Part shown: positions 5,939-10,128 of the stretch, piece by piece | How the letters are laid out: every line of letters begins with the position of its first letter | Numbering within the stretch: the stretch's first letter is position 1 | DNA from: Lachnospiraceae bacterium UBA3287 | Lineage (GTDB): Bacteria > Bacillota > Clostridia > Lachnospirales > Lachnospiraceae | Direction: 5' to 3' | Assembly (NCBI GenBank): GCA_002362155.1 | Contig: DETN01000114.1 | Location: 1-10,128, forward strand | Length of the DNA stretch: 10,128 nucleotides | The notes under the pieces: generated by a model | The model's database searches: none | What the model saw: the letters and a program-made list of their open reading frames with translations, nothing else | Told to the model about the DNA's origin: nothing | Program-made: the position numbers and the translations under genes

Positions 5939-6418
5939 ATGTCCTGCTGGCGCAGAACCACCGTACTGAGGATCCCTGCCATATATCTGGGCTTCGAATA
6001 CTGGGATCAGTGGAAGGATTTTATCAGAAAGCACGAAGGGGATATGAGCTGGGATCCGGGTTATTTTTCCAATGCCCTTTGCGAGAATTATCTGTATGAA
6101 GATTATTACAAATGGATCAGGGACAATGAGGGGGCAAAGTCCTCCAGGCGGCTGGATCTGGGCCTTTTTCCCCAGTATATAAAGACGGTGCCGGGCCCTT
6201 TCCTGGATTATTATCTGGACGAGATCTGCCCCCTTACCGACGAGGAGAATACCTACGGCAGCAGCAACTGCGCAAGACCTCTGACGGAGAAGGAAAAAAA
6301 GAAATATCTGCCCCTCTTCCGGAAACTCTTTCCGGATTTTACCATGGAGCAGATGGAGAAGGTGCATTACTGCCGCTATGAATGGTACGACGGCTGCGAA
6401 GCGGCCTACTACTATTAA
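5939..6418 (+). CDS. Unrecognised Tyr- and Cys-rich protein, 159 aa
   Basis: I do not recognise a domain. The protein is soluble, with no hydrophobic segment long enough for a membrane helix, and it is unusually aromatic: 18 tyrosines by my count, plus tryptophans mostly in the first 60 residues (YWDQWKDF, YYKWI). It has six cysteines (3, 48, 97, 111, 145, 153). The end is striking: HYCRYEWYDGCEAAYYY, with two cysteines eight residues apart and three closing tyrosines. A basic KEKKKYL stretch lies near 118-124. GAGGAGGG about nine bases before the ATG is a strong ribosome binding site. It sits 15 bp after the glutaredoxin gene and before a terminator, so the two are very likely one transcript. 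A redox-sensitive or metal-binding partner of the glutaredoxin is a guess from position and cysteines only. Confidence 0.8.
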   Translation: MSCWRRTTVLRIPAIYLGFEYWDQWKDFIRKHEGDMSWDPGYFSNALCENYLYEDYYKWIRDNEGAKSSRRLDLGLFPQYIKTVPGPFLDYYLDEICPLTDEENTYGSSNCARPLTEKEKKKYLPLFRKLFPDFTMEQMEKVHYCRYEWYDGCEAAYYY

Positions 6419-6505
6419 AAGGGCGGAAAGGAATGCGGAAGGCCCTGCTGCCGGATCCGGAAAAGGATGGCTGCCGCACGGGGGCTTCCTGTGAACTTTG
6501 ATATG

Positions 6506-6531
6506 CAGCTGCCGGATGCGGCAGCTGTTTT
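6506..6531 (+). terminator. Intrinsic terminator after the Tyr/Cys-rich gene
   Basis: CAGCTGCCG and CGGCAGCTG form a perfect 9-bp stem around a GATG loop, followed directly by TTTT. It lies about 90 bp after the stop at 6418 and before the next ribosome binding site at 6581, so it separates the middle gene group from the FlaR-like pair. No convincing promoter is seen between it and 6592. Confidence 0.75.
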
Positions 6532-6591
6532 CATGTTGTCCGGACCCCCGCGGAAGGCAAAAAACAGCAGACATACGAAAAAGGAGGGGCA

Positions 6592-7119
6592 GTGAAAACG
6601 GCCATTATAGGATACAGCGGGTCCGGGAAATCCACCCTGGCCCGCAGGATCGGAGAACATGACGGGGCAGAGGTCCTGCATCTGGACAGCGTCCACTTTC
6701 TTCCGGGCTGGACCGAGAGGCCCCGGCAGGAGGAGCAGGAGATCGTGAAGGCCTTTCTGGATACCCGCAGGGACTGGGTGATCGACGGAAACTATTCAAA
6801 GCTTTCCTATGACAGGAGGATGGAGGAGGCGGACCGGATCATCCTCCTTCTTTTTAACCGGTTTGACTGCATCCGCCGGGTGACAAGGCGCTATAATGCC
6901 TATAAAGATCTGACCCGGCCGGATATGGCGGAGGGCTGCTCCGAAAAGCTGGACCTGGAATTCGCCCTCTGGGTCCTGTGGAAAGGCAGGAGAAAGCAGG
7001 CCAGGGACAGGTACCGGAGAGTGCGGGAGAAATATCCGGACAAAACGGTGGTCATCAAAAACCAGAAGCAGCTGGATCTCTTCCTCCGGGAGCTTGCAGA
7101 GAGTCCCGGCAGGTCGTGA
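6592..7119 (+). CDS. P-loop NTPase, FlaR-like 'DNA topology modulation' / AAA_18 kinase-type protein
   Basis: This 175-residue protein starts with GTG, which is preceded by AAGGAGG four bases upstream. Residues 7-15 (GYSGSGKST) form the Walker A loop. Further conserved-looking blocks are LHLDSVHFLPGW (29-40), WVIDGNYS (62-69), a hydrophobic DRIILLLF strand (81-88), RPDMAEG (109-115) and WKGRR. The C-terminus has KTVVIKNQKQLDLFL. This order is that of small adenylate-kinase-like proteins often annotated as DNA topology modulation protein FlaR. Biochemically they are expected to be small-molecule kinases, and the substrate is unknown. The gene probably forms a pair with the small membrane-protein gene 51 bp downstream. 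Confidence 0.88.
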   Translation: MKTAIIGYSGSGKSTLARRIGEHDGAEVLHLDSVHFLPGWTERPRQEEQEIVKAFLDTRRDWVIDGNYSKLSYDRRMEEADRIILLLFNRFDCIRRVTRRYNAYKDLTRPDMAEGCSEKLDLEFALWVLWKGRRKQARDRYRRVREKYPDKTVVIKNQKQLDLFLRELAESPGRS

Positions 7120-7170
7120 CGGAAGACGGCCCGGGAGAGCGCCGAAGGCGGAAAGGAAAAGAGGCAAAAG

Positions 7171-7503
7171 ATGGAAAACGTCGTATGGATGGTGATCATG
7201 GTCCCTGTCAGCGCTCTTTTTACAGGCATAGGGATCTATGCCATGAAACGGAAAAAGCCCATGTGGTTCTGGTCGGGGACCACGGTCAGGGAAGAGGAGA
7301 TCAGGGACGTGGCCGCCTACAACAGGGCAAACGGGATCATGTGGATCCTCTTTTCCCTGCCTCTCTGGATCAGTACCTTTATGGGCCTTTGGGAGAAGGC
7401 CTGGGCAGGCCTTTTGCTGTTTGCCGGCGTCATGGCGGGCATGCCCTTTCTGGTCATCTGCTACGGGAAAATCTATAAAAAGTACAGGGCAGAGAAGAAA
7501 TGA
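7171..7503 (+). CDS. Small three-helix membrane protein
   Basis: The protein has 110 residues with three predicted membrane segments at about 5-25, 53-73 and 78-98. A conserved-looking loop between the first and second (KKPMWFWSGTTVREEEIRD followed by VAAYNRANGIMW) and a basic tail (KIYKKYRAEKK) complete it. It resembles a widespread family of uncharacterised small clostridial membrane proteins, possibly DUF3784-like, but I cannot fix the family. GAGG lies seven bases before the ATG. It follows the FlaR-like gene on the same strand and is probably cotranscribed with it. Confidence 0.85.
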   Translation: MENVVWMVIMVPVSALFTGIGIYAMKRKKPMWFWSGTTVREEEIRDVAAYNRANGIMWILFSLPLWISTFMGLWEKAWAGLLLFAGVMAGMPFLVICYGKIYKKYRAEKK

Positions 7504-7518
7504 CGCCCTGCAGCGGCA

Positions 7519-7550
7519 GGAACAGTGCCCCGCCCGGAAGAGCCTGTTCC
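7519..7550. repeat. Inverted repeat abutting the 7553 promoter
   Basis: GGAACAG (7519-7525) and CTGTTCC (7544-7550) are perfect inverted 7-mers separated by 18 bases, ending two bases before the -35 box. There is no T run, so it is a poor terminator. It could be an operator for a dimeric regulator or a chance match. Confidence 0.35.
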
Positions 7551-7552
7551 GG

Positions 7553-7581
7553 TTGACACATTTTCCGCGGACGTCTATGAT
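7553..7581 (+). promoter_or_regulatory. Strong sigma-A type promoter
   Basis: A perfect TTGACA (7553-7558) is followed 17 bases later by TATGAT (7576-7581), which matches the -10 consensus at five of six positions. Transcription would start near 7588, giving a leader of about 83 bases before the gene at 7671. This is the best promoter on the plus strand of the window. Confidence 0.82.
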
Positions 7582-7670
7582 ACATTTTGATATACAGAAA
7601 CCGGCGTTTTGTTAACGGAAAGAACGCGGAAAATAAATAAGGACCCGGATAAGGCCCTCAGGAGGAAAGA

Positions 7671-8564
7671 ATGCTTAAAAAAATATTCGGCGGCCTGGAC
7701 ATCACCTGGAAAAAGCTTGCGGCCGCCGCCGTAGCCGCAGGCATATATACCGGCATTATGGCCGCCCTTCCCATGGCAAAGGACACGTCCTTTGCGGATA
7801 TCAGCATCACCTTTGAATGGTGGATCCTGTTCGGGATCCTGATCATCGTCAACAGCAAGAGCCCTCTGGATTCGGCCCTGAAGTGCTTTGCCTTCTTTCT
7901 GATCAGCCAGCCCCTGGTCTATCTGGTCCAGGTCCCCTTCAATGCCTACGGCTGGCAGATCTTCCGCTACTATCCCACCTGGTTCGTGTGGACCCTTCTG
8001 ACCCTTCCCATGGGTTATATCGGACACTACATGAAGAAGGAAAAGTGGTGGAGCCTCCTGATCCTGGTCCCCATGCTGGCATTCCTGGGATTTCATTACG
8101 GAAGCTTTCTGTCCGAGACCCGGTCTTTCTTTCCCAGACACCTGCTCAGCACCCTTTTCTGCGGGGCCGCCATGCTGATCTATCCCCTGGGCATCTTCCG
8201 GGACCGGAAGATCCGCAGAGCGGGCCTGACCGCCGGCCTTGTCCTTCTTCTGGCCTTTACCGCCCTGTCCTTTGCCCGGGGAAAGCGTACCTACAGCACC
8301 GACGTGCTCTTGTCGGGGGGGTCCCTGGAGGCAGAGTTCGACGACACCTATACGGCTTCCCTGGAGGATGCATCCTTCGGGCAGGTCTCCGTCGAATATG
8401 AGAAGGACCTGGACTGCTACAAGGTGCACGCCGATTTCGAAAAGCTGGGAGAGACCCGGCTGATCCTGGAATCGCCGGAGGGAGAGAGGCAGTATTTTGA
8501 TCTGAACGTGGGCAGAGACACCTATACCATAGACCGGAGCGCCGGGGGAGAAAGCGGGGAGTAA
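7671..8564 (+). CDS. Unrecognised multi-pass membrane protein with C-terminal soluble domain
   Basis: The protein has 297 residues. The first 200 hold about seven hydrophobic segments (roughly 16-36, 48-62, 68-88, 103-121, 126-145, 157-175, 183-201), with aromatic-rich loops such as FEWWILFG, FRYYPTWFVW and KKEKWW. After an FARGKR stretch comes a hydrophilic domain of about 85 residues (210-297). It is rich in alternating polar and hydrophobic residues with many Asp, Glu and Thr, suggesting a small beta-rich fold. With an odd number of helices and a short basic N-terminus (MLKKIF), this domain would lie outside the cell, but the topology is uncertain. AGGAGG lies five bases before the ATG, and a near-consensus promoter precedes the gene. 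It is probably transcribed alone, ending at the terminator at 8670. No family name is offered. Confidence 0.85.
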   Translation: MLKKIFGGLDITWKKLAAAAVAAGIYTGIMAALPMAKDTSFADISITFEWWILFGILIIVNSKSPLDSALKCFAFFLISQPLVYLVQVPFNAYGWQIFRYYPTWFVWTLLTLPMGYIGHYMKKEKWWSLLILVPMLAFLGFHYGSFLSETRSFFPRHLLSTLFCGAAMLIYPLGIFRDRKIRRAGLTAGLVLLLAFTALSFARGKRTYSTDVLLSGGSLEAEFDDTYTASLEDASFGQVSVEYEKDLDCYKVHADFEKLGETRLILESPEGERQYFDLNVGRDTYTIDRSAGGESGE

Positions 8565-8572
8565 AGCCCGCG

Positions 8573-8592
8573 ATCCCCGCTGTGCCGGGGAT
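8573..8592. repeat. Hairpin just after the membrane-protein gene
   Basis: ATCCCCG and CGGGGAT form a 7-bp stem with a six-base loop, eight bases after the stop codon. AAAATTT follows instead of a T run, so termination here is doubtful. It may protect the 3' end of the mRNA. Confidence 0.4.
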
Positions 8593-8669
8593 AAAATTTG
8601 ACGAGGTCAGAAGCTTTTGCGCCGGCTGACCGGCCGGATGCAGAAAGGATCTGCACAGGACTTTAAGAA

Positions 8670-8711
8670 AGAGCATGGATCTGCAGGTATGCAGGGCCAT
8701 GCTCTGTTTTT
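8670..8711. terminator. Strong intrinsic terminator, probably bidirectional, between convergent genes
   Basis: AGAGCATGG (8670-8678) pairs perfectly with CCATGCTCT (8697-8705). Inside it, CTGCA and TGCAG form a second 5-bp stem around GGTA. On the plus strand GTTTTT follows, a good T run for the gene ending at 8564. On the minus strand the hairpin is followed by TTCTTAAAG, a weaker signal that could still serve the gene ending at 8725. Confidence 0.82.
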
Positions 8712-8724
8712 AAAGCTTTGTGTT

Positions 8725-9492
8725 TTAAAAATCCAGTACGTCCAGGAGCCTGTCCCGGGGAATGCCGCATCTTTCAAGGAAGCGGTCCGCCTTTCTGACC
8801 AGCCTTTCTGTGTATACATGGGAGGGGGCGTGGGCGTCGGACCCGTAGATCACGGTATTCCCTGCCCGGGCCGCGATCTTCCAGAAGCGCTCCCCGGGAT
8901 AATTCCGTCCCTCCCGAAGGCCCAGCAGGTTGATCTCCAGAGGGATGTTTCTTTCTCTGCAGAAGAGGCAGAGCTTTGTCATTTCCCTTTCGTAGAGAGA
9001 CGGGTCTCCCGTAAAGGGAATAAGGTCCGGATGGGCGAAGTAGAGAAAACGGCCGGTCTCCAGGGCCTCCCTGGTCTGGGCACAGTAGGAGATCAGGTCC
9101 CCCGGCCGGGAGGTGGGGACCCCGCAGTAGGGAACGTCCATGCCGTCTCCCAGATAGTGCTGGCCCAGCAGCAGGTATTCGATGGGATAGGGCGCAAGGA
9201 GGTCCAGCAGAGGCTCCCAGAGGGTATAAAGATATTCTGCCTCCAGGCCCAGGCGGATCTCGATATCATCCCGGTATTCTTTTTTCAGGGCAAGGACGCA
9301 GTCCACGTATCCCTCCAGCTCCCGGGGCTCCATCTTGGCAGGGCATACGTAGCCTCCCGGGTAGACCTGGGGCGTATGGTCGGAAAAGCCAAGGACCTTA
9401 AGGCCCCCCTTTATGGCCTCTTCCACGTATTCTTTTTCTCTTCCCCGGGCGTGGCGGCAGCGCCAGGTATGGGTATGGTAGTTGGCGATCAT
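8725..9492 (-). CDS. PHP-family phosphatase, histidinol-phosphatase-like (HisJ/HisK type)
   Basis: This 255-residue protein shows the full set of PHP metal-binding motifs: H6-T-H8 in NYHTHTW, H14, D38-H39 in GFSDHTP, E84 and E86 in GLEAEY, H112 in LGQHYL, H154 in YFAHPDL, and D219-A-H221 in YGSDAHAP. Such enzymes bind a tri-metal centre and hydrolyse phosphate esters; the HisK branch converts histidinol phosphate to histidinol in histidine biosynthesis. No other histidine gene is nearby, so the substrate could be different. A GTG at 9513 would add seven residues, but those codons overlap AAGGAAGGG, which is correctly spaced for the ATG at 9492, so that ATG was chosen. The gene converges on the membrane-protein gene and diverges from the HIT gene. 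Confidence 0.92.
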   Translation of the reverse strand: MIANYHTHTWRCRHARGREKEYVEEAIKGGLKVLGFSDHTPQVYPGGYVCPAKMEPRELEGYVDCVLALKKEYRDDIEIRLGLEAEYLYTLWEPLLDLLAPYPIEYLLLGQHYLGDGMDVPYCGVPTSRPGDLISYCAQTREALETGRFLYFAHPDLIPFTGDPSLYEREMTKLCLFCRERNIPLEINLLGLREGRNYPGERFWKIAARAGNTVIYGSDAHAPSHVYTERLVRKADRFLERCGIPRDRLLDVLDF

Positions 9493-9548
9493 GTATGTGT
9501 CCCTTCCTTCCACGGCCGGCAGCGAAGACCGGGAATTCTGATATCTCT

Positions 9549-9557
9549 ATTTTAGCA
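9549..9557 (-). promoter_or_regulatory. Possible extended -10 promoter for the PHP gene
   Basis: On the minus strand TGCTAAAAT forms an extended -10 element (TG, one base, then TAAAAT, five of six matches), about 56 bases before the ATG at 9492. No good -35 box lies at the right distance, which extended -10 promoters can tolerate. Confidence 0.4.
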
Positions 9558-9722
9558 GATATGCGCCTCCATGGTTTTCCCCGCAGCAAAAATAAAGAAG
9601 GAGTCCCTGCCTTATCCATTCCCGGCAGAGCTTTTCCTCCGGCAGATGCCTGCCTGAGCGCGAATATTTCATGAATAGTTGTGCCTTTATGCGAAAACAG
9701 TTGTAAAATAGGAGATGTGCAC

Positions 9723-9752
9723 CTGACAAAAGTACAGAAGCATCGGTAAAAA
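9723..9752 (+). promoter_or_regulatory. Possible promoter for the HIT gene
   Basis: CTGACA (9723-9728, five of six to consensus) and TAAAAA (9747-9752, four of six) are 18 bp apart. Transcription would start only about 20 bp before the ATG at 9779, just before the GGAGGAG. A second candidate, TTGTGC (9679-9684) and TAAAAT (9704-9709), has a 19-bp spacer. The rest of the 286-bp spacer between the divergent genes shows no coding or RNA feature that I can support. Confidence 0.35.
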
Positions 9753-9778
9753 AATATTGATCAGGAGGAGTTATTACT

Positions 9779-10128
9779 ATGGATATGAACTGCGCTTATT
9801 GTGCCAAGGGCGAGCTGGTGGCAAAGTTCGGCTATGAGGTCTGTGAGCTTCCGGCCTCTGTCGTTTATCTTTTCAAGGAACAGTCCCATCCGGGCCGCTG
9901 CATCGTAGCCAGCAATCATCATGTTTCCGAAATGCTGGAGCTGTCCGAAGAGGACAGAGCGGCTTTCATAAAGGACGTGGTCACGACGGCCAACGCCATC
10001 CACAAGGTATTCGGTCCCGACAAGCTCAACTACGGCATGTACGGGGACACCGGCCACCATCTGCATATGCACCTGGTCCCCAAATACAAAGATGAATTCG
10101 AATGGGGCGGAACCTTTGCCATGGATCC
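9779..10128 (+). CDS. HIT-family nucleotide-binding protein (partial, C-terminus off right edge)
   Basis: The visible 116 residues begin MDMNCAYCAKGEL and include the histidine-triad motif H94-L-H96-M-H98-L-V, with H96 as the expected catalytic nucleophile and a further H93 just before it. The N-terminal C5-A-Y-C8 pair may bind zinc, as in Hint-type proteins. The mid-region LFKEQSHPGRCIVASNHHVSEMLELS is typical: a strand, then the conserved P.GR/H segment, then the L.ELS.E.. helix. GGAGGAG lies about nine bases before the ATG. HIT enzymes hydrolyse nucleoside phosphoramidates or dinucleotide polyphosphates in the cytoplasm. The frame is open to the window edge. The gene diverges from the PHP phosphatase gene. 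Confidence 0.94.
   Translation, partial: MDMNCAYCAKGELVAKFGYEVCELPASVVYLFKEQSHPGRCIVASNHHVSEMLELSEEDRAAFIKDVVTTANAIHKVFGPDKLNYGMYGDTGHHLHMHLVPKYKDEFEWGGTFAMD

Noticed and set aside
6433..6501. Tiny 22-codon frame before the terminator at 6506
   Set aside because: Its start has only a weak purine-rich stretch in front, and the composition and length give no support for coding.
5450..6574. 374-codon open frame on the minus strand across three plus-strand genes
   Set aside because: It lies antisense to the end of the leucine-rich repeat gene, the glutaredoxin and the Tyr/Cys-rich gene, all with good ribosome binding sites. Its translation is Cys/Arg/Pro-rich with no recognisable domain. The third-position GC bias of the real genes explains the lack of stops.
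7575..8429. 284-codon open frame on the minus strand
   Set aside because: It is antisense to the membrane-protein gene that has a promoter, ribosome binding site and membrane segments. Its product is Gly/Gln/Asp-rich with no domain.
8617..9555. 312-codon open frame on the plus strand
   Set aside because: It is antisense to the PHP phosphatase, whose complete metal-binding motif set is on the other strand, and it runs through the terminator hairpin.
9567..9660. Weak CTGCC/GGCAG hairpin in the PHP-HIT spacer
   Set aside because: The stem is only five pairs with a long loop and no T run, so neither a terminator nor a structured RNA can be supported.

Overview
The window looks like a chromosomal accessory stretch from a Bacillota genome, most likely a gut-type Clostridia such as a Lachnospiraceae relative. 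The reasons are strong AGGAGG-type ribosome binding sites before nearly every gene, a moderately GC-rich codon choice (CTG, GCC, GGC), consensus-like sigma-A promoters, and a typical clostridial gene set (BspA-like leucine-rich repeats, CPBP protease, RsbW-like ATPase domain, HIT protein, PHP phosphatase). No RNA gene, CRISPR array or prophage module is visible. Species cannot be assigned from the sequence alone.

Left third (1-3027): two unrelated insertion sequences flank a membrane-linked XRE regulator. A divergent IS200/IS605 element (tnpB running off the left edge, tnpA complete) ends about 45 bp before the regulator. On the other side, 22 bp after the regulator's stop codon, lies a complete IS1595-family element (1892-3019) with 27-bp imperfect terminal inverted repeats and a perfect 8-bp target duplication (AAGTAAAA). 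Its transposase has an in-frame amber codon between the N-terminus and the zinc ribbon, so it is probably dead.

Middle (3080-6531): a row of + strand genes. The first is broken: a two-helix membrane segment and an RsbW-like ATP-binding domain lie in different frames, and adding one base near 3468 would rejoin them into a protein of about 245 residues. Then come a CPBP intramembrane protease, a five-repeat BspA-like leucine-rich protein without a signal peptide, a CPYC glutaredoxin, and an unrecognised Tyr/Cys-rich protein placed 15 bp after the glutaredoxin. An intrinsic terminator at 6506-6531 closes this group.

Right third (6592-10128): a FlaR-like P-loop kinase-type protein and a small three-helix membrane protein form a pair. 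A near-perfect promoter (TTGACA-17-TATGAT) follows and drives an unrecognised seven-helix membrane protein with a C-terminal soluble domain. A strong, probably bidirectional terminator separates it from a convergent PHP-family histidinol-phosphatase-like gene. The window ends inside a divergently placed HIT-family nucleotide-binding gene.

No complete new defence or mobile system can be demonstrated. The best leads are the glutaredoxin/Tyr-Cys-rich pair, the unknown promoter-driven membrane protein, and the regulator flanked by two insertion sequences.
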